A DNA stretch of 64,000 nt. Source: Atkinsonella hypoxylon. Lineage: Eukaryota; Ascomycota; Sordariomycetes; Hypocreales; Clavicipitaceae. The translations under genes and the position numbers were made by a program. The stretch lies in contig JFHB01000158.1 of the NCBI GenBank assembly GCA_000729835.1, positions 1-64,000 of the forward strand, written 5' to 3'. The notes under the pieces are model-generated. The model had not been told where the DNA came from and made no database searches. It saw only the letters and a list, made by a program, of their open reading frames with translations. This document shows, piece after piece, positions 1 through 10,908 of the stretch (its first letter is position 1; each line of letters opens with the position of its first letter).

Positions 1-336
1 TTAGTCCAGAGTGGAGCCTAAAAAAGGGTGTATTTTTGGCAGGCGGTGAAGCGTTTTTTGCATATGCCGGGCATATGCCTAGCATATACAGAATGCATAG
101 TGTATTAGTGCGGATCGACATTTGTGTATTTAGTGGTATATGCACTAATACTTAGTGGTATATGCACTAATATCTAGTGGTATATGCACTAATATCTAGT
201 GGTATAGTGCTATAGAAATACACTCTAGATCTCTTGCTTAGAAATTAATACTATGTGACTAGCATATGCTGAGCATATGCTAGGCATATACTATTCTGCC
301 TAAATCTACACCCGCTCTGGCTCCACTCTGGACCAA
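1..336. mobile_element. MITE-like non-autonomous DNA element with terminal inverted repeats
   Basis: The first 18 bases (TTAGTCCAGAGTGGAGCC) recur as the reverse complement at 319-336 with one mismatch. The similarity continues inward for roughly 40 bases (GGGTGTA..TT.GGCAG on both sides). Both subterminal zones carry GCATATGC-like palindromes. There is no coding capacity inside. This is the structure of a miniature inverted-repeat element of a cut-and-paste transposon, perhaps Tc1/mariner-like. The target-site duplication cannot be judged because the left end is the window edge. Confidence 0.72.
131..216. repeat. 22-bp tandem repeat, about 3.9 copies, inside the MITE
   Basis: Units start at 131, 153, 175 and 197, each beginning TAGTGGTATA. 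Each unit is a near-palindrome because TTAGTG pairs with CACTAA around TATATG. The last copy is degenerate. There are no spacers, so this is not a CRISPR array. It lies in the centre of the inverted-repeat element and probably reflects local amplification of an internal hairpin. Confidence 0.85.
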
Positions 337-655
337 TGCACACATACGCTGGACCTGAGATTTAGTTAATTTGACGCTAATAGAAGGTTGTTGTTGTAGC
401 AATTCGCGTTCCGAATGTGGGTGGATTCCGTAATTATGTTGGTGCCCGACGTTACTGTACGACCGCGTTTGTTTGCTGGCACTAAGGTCAAGATACCGTG
501 GGGCTTCTAATGTGAATAAAGTCGGCTTTATTCCCATTCCCGCCACTCATCATGAAATCGGATCATCTGAATACATGCTCTTCACTCCTTAGCATCAGCA
601 GGGCTGAATGTCATTCATTCGCTCATCCATGTTATTATTCATGTAATAGCCCATA

Positions 656-3600
656 ATGCTGTCGACAGCATACACAGTATCTCTTTTACTGGGAGTAGCG
701 CCCCTGTTGGTGACGGCTGTTCTGCCACCATACTCATTTCGAAATGCGACGACCAATGGAACAAAGGTAGTACAAGCACAGGTTGAGAAAACACCGGCTG
801 GTCCCGGATGCGCACCCAACTACCCTTCCTCGAAAGCCTCTACTACACAATTCTCGACCGCAACCTTTGCGAACACCGCACCGTCCGCAATCTTGCCTCC
901 GAACGTTCACTGGTCGTACGATACAAAGTCTGTGGAAAACGTTATTCCAATTAGCCCTCAGAAAGGATCTGAGTTATACTATGGGATCTCAGGTATGCAT
1001 TTTATCGTCAAGCAGTCTCACGAGTGATTGTGACTAACAAGCGTTTAGATCCCTCCAAGTCTGGCCATTTCGCTTATCTCACATATTATTTCACCTCTCC
1101 TTCTGTAAATATCGACCATACCGATCATATTGCGATTAAATATCACCCACGAATAGGTATTACAGCGTCGTTCAAGAGCCAGGATGCTTTTGACCACGCG
1201 TTGAACAGCTGGTCTGTTAAAGATGGCTTGATTCTCATAACATACGTTGCTGGCTGTGGAGAGTACGCTAAGGGCGAGCGGTGCTATTTCAACGTCACAG
1301 ATCTTGAGTTCAACAGCCACCATCTATCTGTCATTGCTAGAGGTAGCTCCAAACATCCCAACGAAGTCACTACCTCAGGTGAGACAGAATGGGGCTGGTG
1401 GGATGCCAGAAAAGAGAAGGCTGCCTCTGCTGCACCTTCAGGCAATTCATATTCGTCGAGCTCACCCTCCTCTACATTGCAAAAACGTCCGCTGTCGACT
1501 GCCGGTGTGAGTGGGAGTCTCAAAGGGGCTACAAGGAAGCTCGATTGCCATGGTCCTGCGGACACTATCAACGGGCTTCCCACAGCGTGCGTTGGAAACA
1601 GCTTCGACCAAGTTCTGGACAAGAACTTGGGCTACCGCAAGCTGAGCCCTGAGTCAGAGCGATTTCTGAAAGACGTGACTTCCGGCAACAATACGAGACT
1701 CGTCTCGAAAACCGCCTCCCTGTCTCCTGCGGCTGTGAGGATGCGGCGGAGATCTCTGGCACAGCGTGGCTTCTGGTCCGATCTTGGCAGCTTCTTCAAG
1801 GAGGCCCATAAAGTTGCTTTCAACTTCATTGTTAGCCATGATGTAATTAACGCCGACTTGGACGCCGACATTTCCTTCGAACTCCCCAATCCCGACGCGC
1901 CACTTGACGCTGCAAAAAATCTCCTAGGTGATTTAGAACAGGTGCAATCACCCTGGGGCGATGCGATTCTCTTACAGTCTCTTTTGGTCCCCGACATGAT
2001 AGATGGCGCTGAAGCTCGCATGGATGTCTACTGCGTCGACTGTGGTGTCTCCGGTCAAGCCAAAGTTACGGGACGTGCGAGATGGTCGCCGTTCGGAGGC
2101 ATCGAAGAAGGCCGCCTCGAGGTGGATGCAAATATGAAAATCAATCTCAAGATTGGCATTGACGGCGACGCCACGATTCAAAATGACTTCTACACAGATA
2201 TATTCGCCTGGGACTTGCCTGCCATCGGTTTTGGCATCGTCACGGTTGGTCCATATATCACTGTCGGTGCCCGAGCTGGTATCAAGGCAACAGCTAGAGG
2301 CAGCTTCTTGGCTGGTGCTGAAATGGGCTTGCAAGACGCTCATGTGGTATTGGATCTCGTCGATCCAAGTCAGAACGAAAAGACCGGCTGGGCGCCGTAC
2401 TTTATTCCCGTTCTCGAAGCAGATGGGGACATTAATGTTGCAGCAGAGCTGGGGCTTCCCGTAGGTTTGAAGTGTGGTATTAAGATTGCTTTTTGGGAGA
2501 AGGCCGTTGGCATTGTCGCCGAGCCTTCAATCAAGGGTGAGGCAGGCATGGATGGGTTGGCTAGGCTGGATAGTTCGGGCATGGTTGAAGCAGAATTGTC
2601 GGACGACGATGGCTGTGCTGGAATCATGGCCAGAATTACCCGGCGCAACAGACTCTGGTTGGTACTGGCAGAGGGAATTCCAGTGCTAGATACTTACGAC
2701 AGAGCGTGGTTCTCAAAGTGTATTGGGTGAGTTCAAGCCTTCGACCGAAGCAAGAAAAGAGACACGGGACTTTGACCCCCAGCTAACCGACATGAAGAAC
2801 AGAGACTCCGTCCGACATCGCCGAGCCCAGCGATATGATGACACTTGGCAGAGAGAGTGAACTCCCAACAATACCGCTAATACCGCTTCAAAAAAGCCAG
2901 TCCAGCCAGTTGACGTACAACGAGACATCCCAGCTAAGCCAGCTGGAGTACAACAAGAAAATCGAGCTAGGCCACTTGACATACAACAAGAAAACTCAGC
3001 CCAGCCAGTTAGCGTACAATAAGACAACCCAGTCAGGCCAGTTGATGTACAACAAGACAACCCAGTCAGGCCAGTTGATGTACAACAAGACAACCCAGTC
3101 AAGCCAGTTGGAGTACAACAAGAAAACCGAGCTGGGCCACTTGACGAACAACACGACAACTGTCCCCGTGGCAGTCTATGATGATTCCGCCAACACCAGG
3201 CTCGCCCAGCTGCTGAATCCTCAAGCGTCTGTGAAGATTGTGTCCTGCGCCAACGGCAATTTGTATGCTGTTCAAAATAGCAGTGCCCACCACGAGTACT
3301 GCTTCGACCTGTGGGAGACGACGAAGCATTCGGAAGTTGTCTACGATGGTGTGCGCCGGCCAATGCACTACTACAGAAACACAATGAACTCACTCGGTGT
3401 TTCACGAATTCGTGCAAGTGATGCAGATGAGGTGCCACAGACATCAGATGCTGTGGTATTCACCCCCGTCCGTAGCCCCGAGGGTCAGAGTCTCTATGTC
3501 GCAGTCAGCCCATCACGAGAGGTATTCTATCCCGTGGTCTGCGATTTCATCGACAAGAGTGCGTCAAAGATCTTTCTCGCTAGAGATCCTATTCGAGGAG

Positions 3601-3686
3601 TTGAGACATTACAGGGAGAGGATATCCGATACTCTGTGACCGGAGGGGAGGTTGCCAAGTGCCAGTTGTTGGCTGTCAAGGCCTAA
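656..3686 (+). CDS. Large secreted fungal protein (DUF7029/DUF7223-like) with a C-terminal 11-residue tandem repeat
   Basis: Proposed exons are 656-992, 1049-2726 and 2798-3686, giving 967 residues in frame. Intron 1 has a GTATGC donor, TGACTAAC branch site and TTTAG acceptor. Intron 2 uses GTGAGT and an AAG acceptor at 2797, the choice that keeps the frame. The first about 21 residues are a signal peptide (MLSTAYTVSLLLG...). Residues about 60-250 resemble the fungal N-terminal DUF7029 region. A later part with VYCVDCGVSG and alternating beta-like strands resembles DUF7223. The C-terminal exon carries eight 11-residue repeats with core SQLxYNK, then a globular tail of about 170 residues with several Cys. 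Several N-x-S/T sites fit an extracellular or wall-associated role. Function is unknown; the domain names are from memory and unverified. Confidence 0.8.
2898..3161 (+). repeat. Coding minisatellite, eight 33-bp units
   Basis: Eight consecutive 33-bp units encode 11-residue repeats of the type QSxQLxYNKTT. The units at 3030-3062 and 3063-3095 are identical and others differ at a few bases. The unit length is a multiple of three, so copy-number change preserves frame. The repeat lies in the last exon of the secreted protein at 656-3686. Confidence 0.93.
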
Positions 3687-5941
3687 CTACATTCTTTATA
3701 CGTTCTTTATTTGAAGCGTTCTGTTCAATATTAATAGTATACCACTTAGCTGTCCAAATCATTTTGAAAGTACCTAGCTCTTGTAGTCTAGGGCAGGGCT
3801 GCATTTCTTAACTCATTTACCAGAGACCAAAACCTCAAGTTTGCATTGCGACCAGAAGGGACATGAACAGACGCTACGGATATTTGCGTGAGCCCGATGG
3901 ATAAGTCGCTCTAATCCTAGGATCCGTGGAATTTCGGACAGCAGTTATCGCACTGCATTAGTCCGTGCTGTTGTCTATAAGCTTGTGCGACTTGCGCCAA
4001 CAACCTCTCACCGAGCTGTTACACACGTCCACTTGCAGACCTGCAGACTTGGAAGACATGACCTGCATGTAACAAGACCATACGTACGTCCCGACTGATT
4101 GGGACGCTTATTGCGTGAAGAGATATTGCACCGGAAGCTCAAGTCTGTGTTCTCCCTTTGTCCTTCAGCGTTAGCCTGTAACACGTGCTCGTTATGAATG
4201 ACGTCTCGACTGAACCTATCATCAGCGATACCTGGATTGAAAACAAAATATTATGCATTACAGTCTGTATACAGGGCAACTATTCTTTTCGAACAGCCCG
4301 ATCATGGGTTTGGGTCGAGAGGAAGCGTCCCAAGGCTCGTAACCCCCTTGACGTGAATGTGCGCTTTGACAATGCCATGGCAGCTCAGCAATCACAACTC
4401 AAGCCTGCTTTGCGTAGACTCAAGTGCTGCCGATGACAGACATGACAGACAATCCTGCCTCGGTTTTCCGTTTTCGTACCTGTCTCTCGGCAACAATGCC
4501 ATAAGACCTCGATTCTCGGAAGACAATGCCAAGAAGAGCGATATTGGCAACCCATTCGTCTTGTTCAGGCTAAGCAAAAACTCAGTGCAAGTTTGATCCG
4601 AGTTCTTTGCTATTTTCCCCTGGGATCAGCCAGCTTGGCTCAACGGCGTGCGGCGGTGTCATCGAGGCATCCGCGGTAAGCGCTAGCTGGGCTCGTGTTT
4701 CCACTTAGTCTGCATGAAAAAAATCCAAGAAAAAAATCAAAAAAATTTAAAACTATTACATATCGTACATGAACCACATGCCATCACATGCTAAGAAGTC
4801 ATGTGGTTGGATGCCGAGCCGCAGCCCATATCCGAGAGCTCGTCGACACGAAGTCAGAACAGACTTGGGCCATTCCTCGTGCCTTCTTCTTGCACAGCAG
4901 TATACGGAGGCGACCTCCGTTCTTCTTGTATGTCGTCAGGGGAAATATCCGATCGCTGTAGGCATTGTCACTCTCATACGGAAAAATGCTTTCAGATTCC
5001 GTGTACGGACTCCCTTGCCGTGTTCCTAGAGAACTTCTCGGAACACGGCACGCATAGATATCCAACAAAGTCAGATTCCGTGCCAACGGTAGCTTCCCCT
5101 GTACGGAGTCTCTTACCGTGTTCCCAGAGAACTTCTCGGAACACGGCACGCTTAGATATCCAACAAAGCAACTCTCAATAGTACGCCCCGCGGCTTAGTG
5201 TGGAATTTTTCAGCTTGAGGTGCTTGACCAATAGCTGCTTTGAGCAACCAACCAACACGCAGGTATCACCGGCAATAGCCGTGTACCGTACTGTCGGTAT
5301 CGCGACGTAACGGGCAGGCTTCGGACGCGTGACGGATTCGTTGGTCCGGGACACCAGTACGGAGACCGCCCAATCTTTCCCATTCTCCGTAACAACGCTG
5401 ACCGGCGATCTGCTTCCTCTCGAGCCTCACCGGGATCCGTTGCGCGCGCCACATCCTGCAATGGCTTGGCGTGTCTTGGCTTCCGGATCGTGGCCTGCTC
5501 CATTTCCTGGATGAGCCCTGACATCTTCGCTTTGACAGGGAAGATTGTAAAGCGGCCGTGAAGCATGTTCACAATGGTTGACGCAGTGGCTGCTGGGTCG
5601 TGGGCCGTGGGCCGTTTCACTCGCACTGAGTATAAGCACATTCCGCCGCCTGCTTGAACCATGCTGGGCGCTGCGGCAGATGACAGACGCTCCGGAAAGC
5701 AAGCATATCTGACTCGGGAAACACGGCACACGAGGCTTCTCGCGTGGTGTTTGGTGCCATGGACGAAATTACCCCATGTATGCCATGTATGCCGTGTTAG
5801 CCGAGAAGCCCAAGAGAGTGATGGCTGCCCCAGCCATCACGATGCATAACACGGGAGTTTTCGGTAAATATATGGTGTACAGACCCTCGAACCGCTCTGT
5901 GAGTCCGGGTGATATAGGCAACTGCGTGACTCGTGTTCACC
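3687..5941. other. Intergenic region, about 2.25 kb, no convincing gene
   Basis: Only short overlapping open frames without domains or splice logic are seen. It contains the hairpin-bearing duplicated block at 5002-5168 and an A-rich stretch near 4718-4755. An open frame on the minus strand (5210-5731) has no start context or family I recognise. This may be decayed transposon sequence. Confidence 0.6.
5002..5168. repeat. Pair of 69-bp direct repeats, each with an internal hairpin
   Basis: Copy A (5002-5070) and copy B (5100-5168) differ at about five positions. Each holds the inverted repeat CCGTGTTCC...GGAACACGG (5018-5048 in copy A) around AGAGAACTTCTC, which could fold into a long stem. 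A partial flank TCAGATTCCGTG occurs before copy A (4992) and again between the copies (5071). The origin is unknown. Confidence 0.85.
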
Positions 5942-8059
5942 ATGAAGGTCGCCGTCATAGGAGGAGGTCCCTCGGGGATCGTCACACTCAAGTACTTGAG
6001 TGAAGCCCACAAGTATCTTAATTGTGAGCCCGTGCAAGTCCGCCTGTTTGAGTACCAGGCCGAGGTAGGCGGGACATTCGCCGCACGAGTATATGAAGAC
6101 GCCGAAGTAAGCCATTGATTTGAATCTCCCTCCACGAGACAAAGAAAAAAGAAAAAAAAAATCTAAAAAAAAAAAAATCCTGATACAACACTGCTCACAG
6201 CGTTTTAGTTGGTCTCTTCGAAGCAGCTGACGACTTTCTCGGACTTCAGAGTACCGTCCAGCGAAGACTTTCTCAAGGCAACGAGGTACGTGCAGTATCT
6301 GAAGGACTACTGCACGCATTTCGGCCTCTGGGAACATATCCACTTGAACACGCGGGTAGTCTCTGTCAGACGTCACAAGTCAGGACATAAAGTCGTATAT
6401 GAATGCGAGGGGACACGCAGCGAGTGGGAATGCGATGCCGTGGCGGTTTGCTCGGGCTTGCATGTTGAGCCTAACGTGCCGTTGATACCGGGGCTGGAGA
6501 ACATCCCCGTCGTGATACACTCTTCGCAGTTCAAATCTCGACAGCAGTTTCGGGATAAGAAGACGGTCTTGGTCGTGGGCGCGGGGGAGACGGGAGCCGA
6601 TGTATCGTATCTAGCTGTCACCACGCCCGGGGTTGAGACGGTCGTTCTCTGCCACCGGGATGGCGTCCACTTTGCACCCAAGGTGCGTTCTTTTACCGTC
6701 GTACTTACTACCCAGTTTCTCTGTTGACACGGGCCAAGATAAACCCGGGTCCTGTCATTCTGCCGAAACTTCGGGCTCCAGATCCCCGGGAGCCGGGCAT
6801 ACCCATTGACGTGAGCCGAGCAAACATGTTTGATACCGCGTATGTACACCAGATCCTGCGCCGCAATGACAAACTACTATGGAGCTACTACGATATCTAT
6901 ATCAAATGCCTCCTTTTCATATCCTCTGGCACTACACTGGGCATGGATCAGTGGATAGGGGGCATCAGCCCGAACAGACACCATGCTTCAAAGAGTACGT
7001 CTTCTTCTCAGATTCCTGACGCAGACGCAGACACTGACGCAGACGCTGACGCTGCCGTAGTTTTCTTCAACAAGTCAATCAAAGTCTGTCACTACATCAG
7101 CCAACCGTATCGACCACAGCACGGGCCACGAGCCTGGCTCTACAACACGCGGGCAGCCGTCGTGCAAACTCCCATCCCCGACACGCAGGGCAAAAAGGTC
7201 GATCTTGCGCCATTGCCCGAGCTCATAGAACAAGATGGAACCGTCAAGTTCGTCAACAATGGCCGTCCGGAATACCACGCACTACAGGCTCACACTATCC
7301 GACCTGACATCATCGTCCTATGCACCGGCTACAAGCAAAGCTTTCCGTTCCTGCCCACCTGCACCGAGAAGACCGACTCGCAGTATCCAACGCCAAGCTG
7401 TACAGACGTTCGACAGATTTGGTGCCGCTCTGATCCATCAGTCGGCTTCATCGGCTTTCTCCGTCCCTCTCTGGGCGCCATACCCCCCTTGGCCGAGCTC
7501 CAAGCTCAGCTTTGGGTGTGCAACCTGTTGGCGCCGCACCAGATCTCGAGGCCCTTATCAGCAGAAGACGAGAGCCACTACCGACTGAGACACCCGCCGG
7601 GTTCTCGAATCACGTATGGCGTCGATCACGAAAGCTACGCATACCAGCTGGCCCTTGACATGGAGTCCGCGCCTGGCCTGTGGGACATTCTTGGATTTTG
7701 CTCGTGGAAGCGTATCGTGCAGTCTCTTAAACTGCTCATTATATGGATCTTTGGTGCTCATGTCAATGTCAAGTTTCGATTGATAGGCCCTTGGAAGTGG
7801 AACGGTGCTTCGGCATTACTTACCTCGGACGAGATGTGGCAGACCATCACCCGGAGGCCCATCCTTTTTGGTATGTCTCTTCTTTCTCTTACGGTGTGTT
7901 GGGGAGAGTTTTGAACTGAGACGGAAAGTAGGCCATTTTGCTGTTTCTCTGCTTCCCATGAGCATTTTCGGGCCACTCAACTTGCTGTGCTGGCTTTACG
8001 CGACCATTGAGCATCTAGCTGCTGCTTCATACGGACTGATCGTGGAAAGTTTGACATGA
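5942..8059 (+). CDS. Class B flavin-dependent monooxygenase (FMO-like)
   Basis: Proposed exons are 5942-6106, 6209-6682, 6739-6994, 7061-7870 and 7932-8059, giving 610 residues. The N-terminus is the FAD-binding GGGPSG motif. A second Rossmann motif (VGAGETGADV, exon 2) binds NADPH. LCTGYKQ in exon 4 matches the conserved FMO ATGY-type motif. The FMO-identifying sequence is partly preserved as VIHSSQF. The C-terminus is hydrophobic (FGPLNLLCWLYATIEH) and could anchor to the ER, as in other FMOs. Intron 3 (6995-7060) is 66 nt, a multiple of three and stop-free, so it could be read as coding. GTACGT donor, CTGAC branch and TAG acceptor argue it is spliced, giving a smooth SKIFFNKS junction. The substrate is unknown; it oxygenates N or S atoms in the general family. 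Confidence 0.87.
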
Positions 8060-9254
8060 GAGGAAGAGCAGGTTCGGGGATAAATGCGTCAAGTCTTTGT
8101 GCTAAGTAGATTCTAGCATTCAGTGGCGTACAGGGGCGCGGGCTGATGGAAACTTGTCGTATTCGTGCGTGCCATCTGGCTTCTCTGAGAGCTCATTTGG
8201 CTAAGGGTGTATGTAGCAACAGAGTGGTATAAGTGCGAGATAGACTTCTGTGTTCTTTGGCGAGATGCCAATACCACGATGATAAGGCCTGGCGTCCACC
8301 AGCAAGTAGCGCTTGAATTGATAAATTCATCGTTCTTGTAATGATTCTTGTTGCTATACAAACTCATTCTACCAGAGCAATACTCTGCAAAATAGATTAG
8401 TCTAGATGTTAGTTCCTTGCAAAATCGGAAAAACGCCCAAAGGCAATTATTACCATGTTATGGTCATACGCAGTAAAAACGGATGAAGAACTAAGACAAG
8501 GAAGGCACCTTCATAACGTCCGAAAGAGGAGCAGGGTGGAGGCCTCCTCGTGACCTAATCAATAGCTCCGGTTCTACAATCGAACAGCTTTTGTTTTCCC
8601 ACATCCCAAGATGCGATCGATGAACCCTTCCGCATCATCTGAACGTAAGCTGAAGAAGCCCTAGGCCTTCTATGCATCTTGCGATGTTCCAGCGGCCTCG
8701 AGGCGGATTCAATGGTGTTCCATGATCATCAGCCCTGATCATAAGAGGACGAATGCAGAAGCACTTTGCCTAGGCTCGTACATCTCTCGCAAGTGATCAT
8801 CATGCGCATGGCTTGATGTTGCGGGGCCAAAGTTTCTTCATCCCCCGCAATCGCGACTGTCTGAACTGCAGATTGGACGCCGCCAAGCCCCTGATCTGCG
8901 ACTAAACTGGTTATAGGATGGTGTTTAGGGAGGCGTACCTGGAAAGGGTTGGCCGTCTGCCACACGGAGTCCGGGTAACTTGGTCAGAATCCCCCCTTAA
9001 GATTTAAATGCCCTCCCCGCATTGCGTTCGGACAGTTTTTATTTCCCCTCTGAGCTCTCGAGGATAAGAAGTAACACCTGACATTTCCCAGTTCTAAGAA
9101 TTCTGAGCGTCGTATTTCTATTGACCCTCTGTCCGCTTCGTAGGTCAACTTCGTGTCTAGAGTCGTCTCGAATCAATTATTTGAAATAACGCTTGGTAAC
9201 TGTGTCTTGCAAAGAATTCGAGGAAATACTTACGGACATCACAGTCCCAACATC
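8060..9254. other. Intergenic region, about 1.2 kb, nothing recognised
   Basis: No open frame with recognisable homology or RNA-gene signature. It presumably holds the 3' end of the monooxygenase gene and the promoter and 5' leader of the CRAL-TRIO gene; a pyrimidine-rich stretch near 9035-9050 precedes that gene. Confidence 0.5.
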
Positions 9255-10908
9255 ATGGCTTCGACCTCCAATGGAATCGCGGAAGGTCACCTTGGTAACC
9301 TCACGCCCGCCCAGGAAGAGACACTTCGAGAGCTATGGCAGACCGTGTTCATGCTGTACTATATGTTCGACGAGGCCGCATCGACCACATCGTACAATGA
9401 CTCTTCAATCAAGGCCGAATCTACCAAACAGTCCACCGGATGGTTCGGACGCAAGTCAGTACCAGCACCACCAGCTCCCACTAACTCACAGGATGTGATT
9501 GGTGCACTGAGTATAATCACTCAAGACGCCAACGAGCAGCAGCTTTTGATCAAGCAGTTTTCCCAGCTTGTAGCCATGCGAAGCCCAGAATCTATCAAGC
9601 TCTTCAAGGAGAGACTGGCACAGCAGCCCCCAGAGGTACTCCAGCAGCTGCGTGATGTGCTAGCAAAGCAGTCGCAAGAGTCAATTCGCGAGTTCCAGAA
9701 GTTCTTGCACGGCCACACAGTTGAATCCATTCGTGCCATGGTTATAGGAGCAGTTAAGCATGAGCATCCCGATATGCTCCTGCTTCGGTTTCTGCGTGCC
9801 CGCAAGTGGGATGTAAACAACTCGCTTGTAATGATGCTTAAAGCTCTGCATTGGAGATGCAATCAGGGCCATGTGGATGATGTTGTGATGCCTGATGGAG
9901 AGGGTGGTGCAGCTGAGGACGAAAAGAACGGCGACGAGAAAGCTAAGGCTCTAGCTCATGATTTTATGAAGCAGATTCGCATCGGCAAGAGCTTCTTCCA
10001 CGGCGTTGACAGAGAAAACCGACCGATCACGGTCGTTCGAGCCCGCCTCCACAGGGCCTCTGATCAGTCAGTTGAGAGCATTGAGCGCTTCACGACGTAT
10101 ATGTGCGAGACTGGCCGATTCTTAGCAAGTCCGCCAGTTGAAACTGGCGTAAGTCATTCCATCATTTGAAAATCTTTGAACCTGGAACAGGACTGATACA
10201 GTATCACTTAGTGCCTCATTTTTGACCTTACTGGTTTCACTCTGGCAAATATGGACTATGTTCCTGTCAAATTCATAATCATGTGCTTCGAAGCCAATTA
10301 TCCAGAGACCTTAGGAGTGATCATCATCAATAATGCTCCATGGGTGTTCAAAGGTGCATATATCCCCCCTTTGGTTTTCCCATTCATAGTGTAAGATGGC
10401 CTCCCGCTAAACGGATCAATTAGCATGCTGGAAAATCATCCAAGGATGGCTTGACCCCGTCATCGCAGCGAAAGTACACTTCACCTACGGGAGAAAGGAT
10501 CTCGAGGAGTTTATCGCACCGGACCAATTGATCAAGGAACTTGGAGGTGACGAAGACTGGGAGTACAGGTACGCAGAGCCTGTGCCCGGTGAAAACGCAG
10601 CTATGGCAGACACAGAAACAAGGGACCAGCTGCTTAAGGAGCGAGACGGCCTTGCGGCTCAATTTGAGGATAGTACAAGAGAATGGGTCCTACACGGTAA
10701 TGGGCCAAGAGCCGGGGAGATAAAAGCGAAGCGGGACGCTGTCGCGGCTGAGATCAACGAGCTTTACTGGAGGATGGACAAGTACGTTCGTGCCAGGTCG
10801 CTATATGATCGGCAGGGTAACATCAGAGGAGGCGCAGAGGTGAGATGGTACGATTACAAGCAGAATGACGCAGCAGAGAAGGAGAATAGCTCTGCATGTG
10901 CAGAGTGA
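9255..10908 (+). CDS. CRAL-TRIO (Sec14-like) phospholipid-transfer protein
   Basis: Exons 9255-10148, 10212-10353 and 10424-10908 give 506 residues with matching phases. The start is the ATG of MASTSNGIAEG. Upstream in-frame codons exist but read like untranslated leader. Residues about 175-210 (LLLRFLRARKWDVNNSLVMMLKALHW) form the CRAL-TRIO N-terminal helical region. Residues about 245-425 are the lipid-binding domain, with FHGVDRENRPI, CLIFDLTGFTLANMDY, NNAPWVFKACWKIIQGWLDP and the closing HFTYGRKDLEEFI. The C-terminal 80 residues are charged and helical. The family carries phosphatidylinositol or phosphatidylcholine between membranes. The repeated motif SPESIKLF/SQESIREF/TVESIRAM near residues 110-165 is a local helical repeat. 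Ligand is not predictable here. Confidence 0.92.

Noticed and set aside
131..216. CRISPR-like array of 22-bp repeats
   Set aside because: Units are directly abutting with no spacers, within a eukaryotic transposon-like element.
2713..3444. 243-codon minus-strand frame with repeated Cys-rich units
   Set aside because: It is the antisense of the coding minisatellite; the plus-strand reading has a signal peptide, domains and splice sites.
5210..5731. 173-codon minus-strand frame upstream of the monooxygenase
   Set aside because: No recognisable domain, no supporting splice signals and overlapping alternative frames; not enough to call a gene.
7018..7056. Asp-Ala repeat as a real protein feature of the monooxygenase
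   Set aside because: It lies between strong intron signals, and removal gives the expected family sequence; treated as intronic.
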